Shown piece after piece: positions 52,693-64,000 of a DNA stretch of 64,000 nt. The DNA comes from Rostratula benghalensis. Lineage: Eukaryota; Chordata; Aves; Charadriiformes; Rostratulidae. Where the stretch lies: NCBI GenBank assembly GCA_013399305.1, contig VXAI01000342.1, positions 302,982 through 366,981 of the forward strand, in the 5' to 3' direction. Within the stretch, counting starts at the first letter, position 1. Each line of letters starts with the position of its first letter. The position numbers were made by a program, and so were the translations under genes. The notes under the pieces were generated by a model, which was given only the letters and a program-made list of their open reading frames with translations, had not been told where the DNA came from and made no database searches.

Positions 52693-53045
52693 CACAGAAT
52701 CATAGTATGGTTTGAGCTGGAAGGGTTTGAGCTCAAAGCCCCATCCAGCCTGGCCTTAAGCACCTCCAGGGATGGGGCAGCCACAGCTTCTTGGGGCAAC
52801 CTCTTCCAATGTCTCACCACTTTCACAGCAAAGAATTTCTTCCCAAGTTCTCTTCTAAATCTCACCTCTTTCAGTTTAAAACTGTTATTCCTCATCCTAT
52901 AGCTCTACTCCCTGATCAAGAGTCCCTCCCCATCTCTCCTGTAGCCCCTTTAGGGACTAGAAAGGGGCTCCAAGGTCTTCCTCACTCAGTCTCACAGGAG
53001 ATGTGCTCCAGCCCTCTGATCAGCTTCATAGGCCTGATTCCCCTG
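52693..53045 (-). mobile_element. CR1 LINE fragment with internal deletion, young group
   Basis: The tail is CACAGAATCATAGTATGG at 52693. After GAGCTGGAAGGG the copy jumps to AAGCCCCATCCAGCCTGG, missing about 75 bases. It continues to roughly 53045. Confidence 0.88.
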
Positions 53046-55362
53046 CTGCTGCAGTGATGTGCAGCCAAGCCCAACTTCTACAAGAGCTACAAACCACAAA
53101 ATTTTGAGTTTCATACTGCTCTACAGGAGGGAGAGATGCACATTTGCCCAGGGAAAGGGGACAGAACATGGTGCAGAATTGGGGCCCATGTCATGCGGAT
53201 CATCTCCCTTCTCTCCTAGCTGCCTCAAAGCCTGTTGTCTTTCTAAGCATTATTTTCACTTCTCCACAGTGCTTCCCATATGAAATAGCTGGTAATTGCT
53301 CAGCAGATTCTTTTTTTTCCTCCCTCATATACTCCCAGTTATTGCACCCCAGAAGGAGTGATGGAGTGGTGAGTTGTGGGAACAGGGTGAAGGATGGGCT
53401 GCAGCTGCCCAGGGGCATCAGCCAAGGAAAAGACTAAAAGTAGTAGAAGAAAGAGAGAGAGACAGACAGAGATAACTCACATGGGAATCATTTGTCACCT
53501 GCAGTGGCTGGAACAAAAGCAAGGAGTCTTTCCTGGCTGTGAAGGGGAAATATCAGAGAAGCACCATGTGGTGACTTCTGTTTGAGAGCTTGATGGGATG
53601 AGATTTTCTTCAGGGCATGAAATCCCTGCGTTCTGTACGTGAGGAGGAAACTTTGATTGATGGGACCATGATTCTATCTGACACTTAGGGTAGCTCCACA
53701 CGCATAGGAGTTTTGCTGTAACAAGTCTTGATGGGATTGCTTCTCCATAACTCGCTTCATTCTCAGGATAAATCAGAAACACCCTTGCCAGACAAGATGT
53801 TCAACAGCCAGTATGTTAAAAGAGTCAAAAATTACATGCCCTTATGATGTGAAGCTATTAACCCTGCTTTAAATTGCTTGACAAAGACTATTATAATGAA
53901 CCAGAAGGAGCAGATGAAATAGCTGGATGTGCAACACGAACAAGTGAGCACGACCCCAAATCCTACACTTCAGCATTTAAGTCAACAGATGTTATTAATT
54001 TTATAAATTCTTTCTGTAGGATTAATGAGAAAAGGAAACTTGGAGATCTCTGTATTAAATTTCTGCTGGCTAATTTAATAGAAGACCTGTCCAGTTTGCA
54101 GACTTCTGGTTTACAAAGGGAGGAGTTACATGTTATTTATATTACTGCATCCATAATTCATGTGTACATCACCAGCTGAGTACATGTACTTGCTGAATCT
54201 CTTCATGTTACTGATGTAAATTTTTTTTATAAGTCGTTTTGCATCTCGATCCATAAGCAGAAATTCTTTAATTCAGTCTCAATTGGTTTCCATTTTTAAA
54301 CAAACCTGGCATTATTCATCAGCAAAAATACCATGTGCCAAACTTTAAGTCTTGCACTTGTGCCTCTTGTGCTGCAGCTTTGTCTGGTTTGGAGTTTGTG
54401 TGTGTAAAGCAGGCAGGAATCAGCCTCCAGACTTTCTCAAGTCCAAAAAATAAAATAAAATAAAGGAACTTTGAGAGTTTTGGTTACAGGTAGATCTTAG
54501 ACAAATCCAGGTTAAAATTTCAGGTGCTTTGCTGGCAGATTTACTTGTGAAAAAGAGTTAAAATTCAAAAAATTTGTAGTTGGAAGAACTGCACAAAGTA
54601 CCACTCTGGAAACTTCTGCTGAAATGGTTCTGAACACATTGGATCTACCTTTAGTTCTAGAAAACATATAACATATATCTCAGACAGAATAGGTTTGAAG
54701 ATTTCCATGATGTTCTCCTTAGGAGTGTAGCTGGCTGAGCAGATATTGCAGTTTTCTCTTCCTGGGCCATTAGTAGATGTTAAGATCATCTTCTGCTGCT
54801 GTGGAAAGCCTCAAGTGCCGCAGCATCCTGACAACAGCAAAAAGGACAAAGCCTGAAAATTGCTGATGGAAAGCTGATATTGCCTGGAAGCCCTGTATCC
54901 AGGAGTGCATTTGGCACAGGCACAACTCCTGGAAACCAAACTGTCACAAAATGAAGGAGAGCTCAACGCAACAGCTTAGTATCAAATCTTAAGCTTTATC
55001 CCCCTAAATGCCTTTGAAAAAGAAGAGTGCATGTCCTGATTAGATGTACAGGCTCTGCTTTGCCCTGGGAACTCGTCTGGGAGTGCCCTGTGGTAGCTGC
55101 CTTTCCCTGACAGGGCATCACTTTTGATCTCACGTCCCCTGCAGAAAGAGAGGGGCAGAAGGATGAGGAGTATGTACTCAGGGCAAAAGAACCCTGTCAG
55201 GCTTCCTGGCACGTTGGAGGGAATGAGCTCTTCTCTCTTCTGCCTTCACCACATACAGTGAGCACATCTGCTCCTGCCCTTCCACTTTCCCCAGAGAAAG
55301 TATTTCCATTCCCAGCTCCACTTTGCAAGGAGGAATTGATCTTTATACTTAATAGAATGAAA

Positions 55363-55407
55363 AAATCATAGAATAGCTAGAATTGGAAGGGACCTTAAAG
55401 ATCAACA
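55363..55407 (-). mobile_element. Very short CR1 LINE fragment
   Basis: Only the terminal 45 bases are present (AATCATAGAATAGCTAG to AAAGATCAAC). This is an extreme 5' truncation. Confidence 0.8.
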
Positions 55408-55492
55408 GCAGAGGAAAGTTTGCACTGGAAGTACCCTTACTTTTTGTCAATGTGCCTGATACCTGACAGGTGACCAAAACTCTTAAAACTTA

Positions 55493-55870
55493 CAGAATCA
55501 TAGAATCATAAAATGGTTTGGATTGGAATGGACCTTAAAGATCATGGAGTTCCAAACCCCCTGCCATGAGTAGGGACACCTCCCACCAGACCAGGTTGCT
55601 CCAAGCCCCATCCAGCCTGGCCTTGAACCCCTCCAGGGATGGGGCAGCCACAGCTTCTCTGGGCAACCTCTTCCAGTGCCTCACCACCATCACAGCAAAT
55701 AATTTCTTCCTGAGATCTCATCTAAATCTTCCATCTTTCAGTTTAAAACTATTACTCCTCCTCCTATGGCTCCCCTCCCTGATCAAGAGTTCCTCCCCTT
55801 CTCTCTTGTAGCCCCTTTAGGGACTGAAAGGGGATTTAAAGTCTCCCTAGAGCCTTCTTCTCCCCAGGCT
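55493..55870 (-). mobile_element. CR1 LINE fragment, young group
   Basis: It begins CAGAATCATAGAATCATAAA and ends near CCCCAGGCTGAATGGG. Confidence 0.9.
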
Positions 55871-55906
55871 GAATGGGAAGTTTCTGAAATAGGGATTTTT
55901 TTCCCT

Positions 55907-56265
55907 GTCCAGACAGCTTTTGATGATCTCTAACGATGGAAACTCCACAACCTCCCTGGGCAGCCTCTGCCAGGGCTCTGCCACCCTCCAAGAAAAGAAC
56001 TTCTCTTGTCCTGTCACTGGCCACCACTGGCTCTGTCCTCTTTGCACCATCCCTTCAGGTATTTATACACATTGATGAGGTCCCCCTGAGCCTTCTCTTC
56101 TCCAGGCTGGACAGTCCCAGCTCTCTCAGCCTTTCCCCATGGGACAGATACCCCAGCACCTTAGTTGCTCTTTGCTGGGTTCTCTCCAGTATGTCCATGT
56201 CTCGTGCTGGAGAGCCCAGAACTGGGCTCAGTATTTCAGGTGTGGCCTCACCAGTGCGGAGTAAG
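55907..56265 (-). mobile_element. CR1 LINE fragment (intermediate group), missing the 3' tail
   Basis: It starts inside the element at GATGGAAACTCCACAACC, with a diverged lead-in, and continues through the ORF2 end to AGGTGTGGCCTCACCAG. It lies in tandem with the previous copy. Confidence 0.85.
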
Positions 56266-57726
56266 GGGGAAACAGCAGCAATCAGCCACTTTGGTTGTTT
56301 GTAGACCCGTCTTTTCCATGTTTTGTGGTGTGAGGCAATTAAAACAGGCTCTGTGGGGAGCTTACTCATAGTGACAGATTCCTGGATTAGTTCAGTTCCA
56401 TCTCTCACATTTCTGGTATGAAATGAATCAAACCAGACCCTTTTTGGTTGCTTTCTCTTCTTTTTGAGGCAATTAAGTTTTAGTTAAAGCATGCAGTTGA
56501 CTTACTGAGGCACTTCAAATTAGAAAAAAAATAATATTCTATTCTTCCTCTTGTACCACCGGTTTGGGTTTCTGTTATTCTGCTTTCTTTTTCTCAGTCC
56601 AGTCAGCCCATTGGATCCCTGAACTTCAAAGCAGTGAGTAATTGGGTCAGAACAATAGCAGCAAAGAAGGAATCAATCTAACACACAGTGAGAGGGTCCC
56701 TTGTTTGACAGCTACACAAAAATTGCATCATTGCTGCGATTCCAGCTGCTTGCCAACAAGGAGACTGCAGATCTCTGCCATCTACAATGCCCTTCAGTAG
56801 CAAACCAAAAAAATATTGCTATCAAATTCATCTTTTTTAGTATGCATAGCCCAATACTAAGATTATAGAAACTGTGTGGTCAGGGCTTATCTCCTTTCCT
56901 TTGTATTTCCTTGGTTCTGTAGGTTACACCAGCAATCTAAATATATATGAATAAAACCATGTGCAAACCACTTTGTTTAGATGTTAGCAAAATATAGTCA
57001 AGCACTGCTGTTTTTTAGTTTGGCCTTTTTTTTTTTTAACTACATTTCATTGAGATTCCTTGTGGAAAAAGGGGTCCATCTTTTTTCTCCAATATCTGTG
57101 CATTGACTGCCAGCACAATGAGGTTTCAGTACAAGCCTGGGTATCTGAAATAACAGGTCACAGCTCTAAAAACTCACGTCTTGCCTTATACTTTCCCTTT
57201 TTTTCCTTTATTCCTGTACCACAACCCTTCCACGGAATAATAGTTGGAGAGGCGAACAGGATGTAGAAAAAAAATGATGGGAACTAGAGGCCCTTTTATT
57301 GTGAGTCACGTGTAATAAAGCTTTCCTCTTCATTGGCTGTACCAGCACCATGTCATGAAGACAGAGAACAGCCTCCCTGAGAAGGGAACAAATGCAATTT
57401 GTCAGATGGGGTTCTGGGTTTTGTCCCAGCACACGTGTTTAGCAAACGTGTGGTTGAATCTCCCTGATGAAAGCAGCAGCGTCACTGTTTGTCATGGAAG
57501 GAAGAGTTCAGGGAAGGCTGTCCCTTGGGGCTGCTTTCTGTGAGGGTGCTCGTGCCCCATGGGTGTCCTTCAGGATTCAGGGAGCAGTGCTCTGTTTTCC
57601 TCTGTGGAGATTAGGTGGCATCTGATTAACAGAAGACTTTGCTTCAGTTTATTGCTGGAAAAATCGGTACCTGCTAGAAAAAATGTCCCCTACCTCCTGG
57701 GACAAGTGTTCATAGAAATGTGCTAA

Positions 57727-58237
57727 TATCATAGAATCATAAAATTGTCTGGGTTGGAAGGGACCCTAAAGATCATTGTGTTCCAACCCCCCCTGCCCTG
57801 GGCAGGGACACCTCCCACCAGACCAAGTTGCTCCAAGCCCCATCCAGCCTGGCCTTGAACCCCTCCAGGGGTGGGGCAGCCACAGCTTCTCTGGGCAACC
57901 TCTTCCAGGGTCTCACCACTCTCACAGCAAAGAATTTCTCCCCAAGAGCTCATCTGAATTCTTTCTCTTTCAGTTTAAAAAACATTATTCCTTGTCCTAT
58001 TGCTTCCCTCCCTGATCAAGAGTCCCTCCCCATCTCTCCTGGAGACCCCTTAGGGACTGGAAGGAGCTCTAAGATCTCCTTGGAGCCTTCTCTTCTCCAG
58101 GCTGAACAACCCCAACTCTCTCAGCCTGTCTTCATAAGCAGAGGTGCCCCAGCCCTTGGATCATCTTTGTGGCCTCCTCTGGGTATGGTAGATCACAACT
58201 TATGAAAATGGGGTTACAGAGGTACGTGTCAGTAGAG
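57727..58237 (-). mobile_element. CR1 LINE fragment with the same unusual 5' extension
   Basis: A young-group CR1 runs 57727 to about 58185. It is followed by a non-CR1 stretch (58186-58237) nearly identical to 7846-7897. Confidence 0.88.
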
Positions 58238-58381
58238 ATTTTGTGTCCCCAGCATCTGAATTCATTCATCCTTCAGTAGTCCCCCATCACTGAAAGAGGA
58301 GTGAACAACAAGTGAACAGTGGAGGTAACAAAGATGAACATTTTACTGCATTAACTTCTTGCAATTGTCCAATAGTGAGCT

Positions 58382-58956
58382 NNNNNNNNNNNNNNNNNNN
58401 NNNNNNNNNNNNNNNNNNNNNNNNNNNNNNNNNNNNNNNNNNNNNNNNNNNNNNNNNNNNNNNNNNNNNNNNNNNNNNNNNNNNNNNNNNNNNNNNNNNN
58501 NNNNNNNNNNNNNNNNNNNNNNNNNNNNNNNNNNNNNNNNNNNNNNNNNNNNNNNNNNNNNNNNNNNNNNNNNNNNNNNNNNNNNNNNNNNNNNNNNNNN
58601 NNNNNNNNNNNNNNNNNNNNNNNNNNNNNNNNNNNNNNNNNNNNNNNNNNNNNNNNNNNNNNNNNNNNNNNNNNNNNNNNNNNNNNNNNNNNNNNNNNNN
58701 NNNNNNNNNNNNNNNNNNNNNNNNNNNNNNNNNNNNNNNNNNNNNNNNNNNNNNNNNNNNNNNNNNNNNNNNNNNNNNNNNNNNNNNNNNNNNNNNNNNN
58801 NNNNNNNNNNNNNNNNNNNNNNNNNNNNNNNNNNNNNNNNNNNNNNNNNNNNNNNNNNNNNNNNNNNNNNNNNNNNNNNNNNNNNNNNNNNNNNNNNNNN
58901 NNNNNNNNNNNNNNNNNNNNNNNNNNNNNNNNNNNNNNNNNNNNNNNNNNNNNNNN
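58382..58956. other. Assembly gap (575 N)
   Basis: A run of N whose right edge falls inside a young-group CR1. Translations that cross it are meaningless. Confidence 1.
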
Positions 58957-59592
58957 CCCACCAGACCAGGTTGCTCCAAGCCCCATCCAGCCTGGCCTTG
59001 AACCCCTCCAGGGATGGGGCAGCCACAGCTTCTCTGGGCAACCTCTTCCAGGGTCTCACCACCCTCACAGCAAAGAATTTCTTCCTGAGATCTCATCTAA
59101 ATCTCCCCTCTTCCAATTTAAAGCTGTTACCCCTTGTCCTGTCACTTCTGGACATGAGTCCCTCTCCAGCTCCCCTGGAGCTTCCTTCAGATACTGGAAG
59201 CTGCTGTAAGGTCTCCGCAGAGTCTTCTCTTCTCCAGGCTGAACAACCCCAGCTCCCTCAGCCTGTCCTCACAGCAGAGGTGCTCCATCCCTCTGAGCAT
59301 CTTCATGGCCCTCCGCTGGACCTGTTCCAACAGTTCCATGTCCTTTCTATGTTGAGGACTCCAGAGCTGGACACAGTGCTCCAGGTGGGGTTCTCATGAG
59401 CACAGAGCATAGAGGTAGAATCACTTCCCTGGCCCTGCTGGCCATGCTTCTTTTGATGCAGCCCAGTATGGGGTTGGCTTTCTGGGCTGCCAGTGCACAC
59501 TGCTGGGTCATGTTGAGCTTCTCAGCCACCAACACCCCAAAGTCCTTCTCCTCAGGGCTGCTTGGGCTTTTCTTTACCTTTCCATCCTCCTA
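58957..59592 (-). mobile_element. CR1 LINE fragment, 3' end lost in the gap
   Basis: It starts at CCCACCAGACCAGG (about 75 bases from the expected tail) and extends well into ORF2. On the minus strand that part reads [19 protein letters not shown] and [13 protein letters not shown] pieces with frame breaks. Confidence 0.9.
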
Positions 59593-60577
59593 AATGAGAG
59601 CGTGCCTTGGTGGGCAATTTGCTCGTGTACTTCTCATTTTAACTGTTCTAATCTTCCTGGTGTGGCAGAGGATGGATGAATTCAGCAACACAATAGAACT
59701 CACTCATGGAAGAACCACTGACCTAATGCCAGAATACTTCCATGCTCAGTTTTGACAAAGTTCTAGGTATAGACACAGATTCTCACTTCTAGGGAGAGGC
59801 TTTCCTACTATCCATGCCCTCAAGAGGATGAGAAAATAAGAAAGAAAAGATAAATTCCGGTCCAAAAGAACTTAAGAACTCAAAAGTAAGCTATAAGGTG
59901 AAAGGAAGAAGAATAAAATACTGAAGTTAGTTAATTTATCATCATTAAACTCTTACCTTGGGCTAGAACCTTAGTTCCTAGTACTGATGTAGCCATTGAT
60001 GTGGTCCATGGAATTTGGTTCACCTGACAGGGGTGTTTCAGAATCCTGTTGCAAGTGATCCCAGTGTGCCTTCAGCATGGATGTGGGCTTCTCTGGCACA
60101 GATTTTGGAGAGCAGGGCATGCCTGGTAGACTCAGATGGCTGAGTTACTGTTTTCACCCAGAGAGAACATTTTCAGTGCAAGTGAAAGGATTTGCATTAT
60201 TTCTTTCCTCTTGTTCTTATTCAGTCATTGAAAGTGAGAGCTAGAACAGCTCGAGAGAGATAACAGCTTTGAACTTTGTGAAAATCGTTTAATTCCCCTA
60301 GGACTTATACATTTAAATTCTGCTTTTATGAGAAAGACCGGGTTTGAGTCTGGGAAGGGTTATTATTAAGAATCTTCCTGTTGAAATGACATTTTATTTC
60401 ATAATGCCAGTGGTGATGGCAGTATAATTAAGAGGGCAACTATTTTTACCTCTTATTTTTACTTTCACAACCTCAAAATTTTGATAAATATAACGTCGCC
60501 TTCACCTTTAGACAAATTGGCAGAGAATAAAAATGCTTTGCAATAATATTAATGACGTTTGCAAGAGATAGTCTTAC

Positions 60578-60726
60578 CGGCTTCTTTAAGAAGGCGACCA
60601 ACATCTTTAAGAACTTGGACTATAAAGTTTAGCTCCTTCTCCCTAGATCCAGCTGCCAAAAGTTGTTCAAATTCCATAGCGATGTGGAATGCATCGTTAT
60701 TAACAACGACCTTGTTTAAAGACCTT
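60578..60726 (-). CDS. Possible antisense coding exon, unidentified
   Basis: On the minus strand, 149 bases are open in one frame. They start RSLNKVVVNNDAFHIAMEF, contain EQLLAAGSREKELN, and end in VGRLLKEA plus one base. An AG preceded by a pyrimidine-rich stretch (to about 60760) precedes the segment, and CCG|GTAAGAC (donor at 60577-60571) follows it. The protein looks helical and ordinary in composition, unlike repeat translations. I do not recognise the family. It could be an exon of an overlapping gene, a decayed gene piece, or chance. Confidence 0.3.
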
Positions 60727-61487
60727 CTCACGTGTCAGTGAGAGGCAAAAGCCAAGGGAAGCTGTGAAGTGCAAGATACTCACTGACAGCACCACCTTGG
60801 GCACTGGGAGGTGAGGACGGCCTGGTGACACGTCGGTGAACTGTCACCACAGAGCCACATGTCTTAAATTTGTCTCTTAAATTTGGCCTAATGCTAGTTC
60901 CAGTATCTTAATTACTCCATGTGGCTGTGCCGAGGAGAATGGGGCTGCCCATGGGGGAAAACACTATTCAGCTTGAGTAAAGTACCCCCAAAAGACAGAA
61001 TTTTGAAGCCAAAATGCTTTTTTGAAGCCAGAAAAGCCAGACTCACGTGTGCGCTCCCGAGTGGGAAGGCTTCTGGGGTCCTGCCTGAGGTTAGAACCTG
61101 TGCTTCACTGGAATTAATCATGAGAATAGGAAGAGAAGGTTTCGGACCAAATCTGGATTTCTTCAAATTGTCGGTAATTAAACTGGAGTGATGTGTATCC
61201 CTTCTCCCCATTCTAAAATAAATACAAAGCAATGTTTCTGCTGGTAACTACAATAGTTCTCTTATAGGGCTTTGGCTGCTGGTAATATCATAAGGAGGCT
61301 TTTATTAATTCTTTGACAACACTCCAGAGGTCTGAAAAGTCTGACTCAGTTTGCTAGGGGAGAACCAGACAATGGAGATCTTAGTGCAGCATTTGCAGTC
61401 ATCCAATTAGGGAATGAAACCAATATTTATGTTTTATACTGTTTCTGGAGGTCCTGTTTTAACCTTGCTCGATTTCTCCCCCGGCAG

Positions 61488-61686
61488 GTGTGATAATTGT
61501 ACCAAGTGCTGGTGTTGGTATTGTCCTGGGTGGCTACATTATAAAAAAATTGAAGCTCGGCGCGAGAGAGTCCGCCAAGTTGGCCATGATCTGCAGCGGG
61601 GTGTCTCTGCTCTGCTTTTCAACTCTCTTCATTGTGGGATGTGAAAGCATTAATCTAGGGGGAATAAATATACCTTACACAACCGG
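61488..61686 (+). CDS. SLCO5A1: SLCO5A1 coding exon 5: TM8-TM9 (residues 495-561)
   Basis: The acceptor is a pyrimidine-rich tract ending CCGGCAG (61487) and the donor is GTAAGT at 61687, a consensus donor. Residues 496-561 include [15 protein letters not shown] (TM8), the basic cytoplasmic turn [14 protein letters not shown], then [20 protein letters not shown] (TM9), ending in INIPYTTG. In other OATPs the next exon carries the cysteine-rich Kazal-like extracellular domain, which lies right of this window. Codon 561 is split 2+1. Confidence 0.95.
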
Positions 61687-61752
61687 GTAAGTGGCTTGGA
61701 ATCATCTGGAGCATAACCAGCTTTTTTTCCAGTTATTCTGATAAAGAAACGT

Positions 61753-61775
61753 AAAAAAAAAAAAAAAAAAAAAAA
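61753..61775. repeat. A23 homopolymer
   Basis: Twenty-three consecutive A shortly after exon 5. Confidence 0.9.
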
Positions 61776-62759
61776 TGCTGACGAAGAAGTTCAAGTGAGA
61801 ATTCGGTAAGTATTGTGATTTGAGATATAAACACACAGTGTTACTACGTGGCCCTTTGGTTTTACATCTAGTTTATAATGAAGCTGAGGTAATAACTCAC
61901 CTTTTCAAGGGATGGGATAATTCACTAGGATGGAATTCAGTGGTTTTTACGGGAAAAGAAGAACGGTATCCTCAGCAGATTGCTCAGGGCTTAGTCAGTG
62001 TTTCAACATGTTTTCTTTTCTGCTCATGAAAGTGGTGAAAATCCTAAAGGGATTATGAAAATTATTTCTGAAAACGTTTGTTCATTGTCACCATAATACT
62101 CTCTTAGGTCTACAGTCCTTGTTTGAGAGGAAGTACTTGAGCACATGCTATGAACGTTGGTGTTGTATGCAGCTTCTGAACACTTTACTAATTTTATATT
62201 TTATGAATGGACTCCAGTGCTTGCTGGGTCACCATCAAGATGGGGGCAAGATCATAACCCTTAAAGGTATATTGAGAATGAAGAAGGTTGTCATGAAAAA
62301 GAAGGTGTGGATGTAGTAAGACATTGGGGGTGAGTGGAATAGGCTGAGACATTAAGAAATGCATGAAAGGGCATTTTTTTAATTTTTTTTTTTTCAAAAT
62401 GAGGGATATTTAGAAGGAAGAAAGTGTGATGGAAACTGTGAGAAGGTGTTTCACTGGAAGGTAATTCCTCAGAAGCCTGATCGTGAGCTTTTATTTTCTC
62501 TCTTATTTTGAGGTTTGGAAGACAGCATAGGAAAAACAAGAAAAGAGATGATCAAATGGGGGAGAAAAAAAAATGGAGCAATAAGCAAGCCAAGTGAAAA
62601 ACACAAGAGGAAAAAATGGAAAGCAAGGGAGGAAGAAAATAGGCTGTGTTTACACAGAGAATATTTTGCATTGCATGTTGCTGGGTGTTACCACATTGCT
62701 GTCAAACCCTAATCCTAGAGAAAGAAGAACAAGCAATTGAAGGTCACGAGCTGCTGGAA

Positions 62760-63508
62760 AGCTCTTTTACTGCTTTGCCAGGCACCAATATTAGGTTAGG
62801 GGTGGACCAGCTGGAAAGCACTTCTGAGGAGAGGGATCTGGGGGTCCTGGTAGACAGTAAACTATCCATGAGCCAGCAACATGCCCCTGTGGCCAAGAGG
62901 GACAATGGAATTCTGGGCTGCATGGGGAAGGGTGTGGCCAGCAGGTTGAGGGAGGTCATTCTCCCCCTCTACTTTGCACTGGTGAGGCCACAACTGGAAT
63001 CCTGCCTCCAGTGCTGGGCTCCCCAGTGCAAGAGAGACCGGGAACTACTGGAGAGAGTCCAGTGTAGGGCAACAAAGATAGTGGAGGGATTGGAGCATCT
63101 CCCTGAGGAGGAAAGGCTGAGAGAGCTGGGACTCTTTAGCCTGAGAAGAGAAGGCTGAGGGGAGACCTTCTTCATGCTCACAAGTGTCTGAAGGGTGGGT
63201 TGAAGGAGGATGGAGCCGGACTCTTTTCAGTGATTCCTAGTGACAGGACAAGGGGCAACAGACACAAAATGGAACATAGGAGATTCCATCTAAACACGAG
63301 GAAGAACTTCTTTAGGGTAAGAGTACCAGAGCCCTGGCAGAGGCTGCCCAGGGAGGGTGTGGAGTCCCCTTCTCTGGAGACCTTCAATCCCCACCTGGAT
63401 GCAGCCCTGAGTGATGTGCTCTGGGCAACCCTGCTTGAGCAGGGGAGCGGGACTGGGTGAGCTCTAGAGGTCCCTTCCAACTCTGACCATGCCATGATTC
63501 CATGAATC
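62760..63508 (+). mobile_element. CR1 LINE fragment with a long open ORF2 C-terminal segment
   Basis: It begins in ORF2 ([20 protein letters not shown]), continues through [21 protein letters not shown] and [20 protein letters not shown], and keeps that frame open to about 63158. It then follows the 3' UTR to GCCATGATTCCATGAATCTG. This is the best-preserved coding remnant of CR1 in the window, but the catalytic RT part is absent. Confidence 0.93.
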
Positions 63509-64000
63509 TGTGTTCCTAATTCCTAGAGTTAAATCTTGGTGCTGAGGGGCTGACTGTAGAGGGGAGCAGCACGGTGAGAGATCCTTGTCTGAGCAGAGTG
63601 GGCTGAAGGAGGAGAGGACGGGGGTGGGAAGGGGGTGGAATGCTGTGATTGTCCACCCTCTGTTGATGTTTGTGACAGCATGGGGGCGTAGATGAAGAAA
63701 TGAAAACTTTTAGCAATTAAAACATAAATTTTATGGAGCCATTAACTGAACTGTGTGGCAGGTCTCTGCCTGGCTAATGAGAAGGCTGTAGTTTCTGTTT
63801 ATGAAAAAGGGCTATTCAATTCAAATCTACTTCTAAATTGAAGACAAGGCAAACTATTGATAAGTAATAAATAACCTTCACACTGGAATTGTAAGAGTGT
63901 CTAATTTTTTTTTTTTCAGTAAGTAATAACATTTACGGTAAATACATAGCATGGATTGAAACAGGCATCTCTTCACAGCTGTTTTGAAATCTGTGGTAGC

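Larger units (their letters stand above)
52097..61487 (+). other. SLCO5A1: SLCO5A1 intron 4 (9.4 kb)
   Basis: It holds CR1 fragments at 52693-53045, 55363-55407, 55493-55870, 55907-56265, 57727-58237 and 58957-59592, plus the assembly gap. A possible antisense exon lies at 60578-60726. The stretches 53050-55360, 56270-57725 and 59600-60570 hold nothing I can name. Confidence 0.85.
61687..64000 (+). other. SLCO5A1: SLCO5A1 intron 5, 5' part
   Basis: It starts with the consensus donor GTAAGT and runs off the window. It contains an A23 tract and a CR1 copy at 62760-63508. I found no exon 6 in the visible part, meaning no cysteine-rich Kazal-like coding segment. Confidence 0.8.

Noticed and set aside
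53874..54179. 101-codon open frame with protein-like composition
   Set aside because: It lies in AT-rich unique sequence with no recognisable motif and no convincing splice-site pair; left as probable chance.
58287..59399. Open frames of more than 200 codons across the run of N
   Set aside because: They are open only because N is untranslatable; the flanks are CR1.
62646..63158. 170-codon open frame that could pass for a gene
   Set aside because: It is the C-terminal end of CR1 ORF2, 5'-truncated and without the catalytic domain.

Overview
This window is vertebrate, almost certainly avian, nuclear DNA carrying the 5' half of one gene: SLCO5A1, the organic anion transporter family member OATP5A1, on the + strand. 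The case for a bird is the transporter sequence plus dozens of chicken-repeat-1 (CR1) LINE fragments with the characteristic ATTCTATG-type 3' tails. I count more than 30 CR1 pieces, roughly 14 kb of 64 kb by eye. That is heavy for a bird and hints at a CR1-rich lineage such as woodpeckers and relatives (inference, species not identifiable).

Layout. Bases 1-289 are a GC- and CpG-rich 5' UTR/promoter-proximal region with three short upstream ORFs. Exon 1 coding sequence runs 290-1247 (disordered N-terminus, TM1-4). A 33.5-kb first intron follows, then exons at 34778-34910, 42783-43009, 51932-52096 and 61488-61686. Each has clean AG acceptor and GT donor dinucleotides, and the reading frame passes through every junction. 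Together they encode residues 1-560 plus two bases of codon 561. The remaining exons (extracellular Kazal-like loop, last membrane segments, C-terminus) lie beyond 64000. I see no frameshift or stop in the coding exons.

The introns are dominated by CR1 fragments of several ages and both orientations: a young, near-identical group; intermediate groups; a 1.4-kb older copy with reverse-transcriptase remnants (33010-34425); and a very old copy near 21.1 kb. One LTR-like element (40424-41717) contains a CR1, and another CR1 is split by a second one in opposite orientation (9905-11007). A 575-base run of N (58382-58956) interrupts a CR1-dense patch.

The items most worth a second look are a hairpin of about 26 pairs at 14274-14336, a possible spliced coding exon on the opposite strand at 60578-60726, two CR1 copies 50 kb apart that share the same non-CR1 5' flank, and the nested insertions. 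Nothing resembles a prokaryotic system, a CRISPR array or a novel defence locus.
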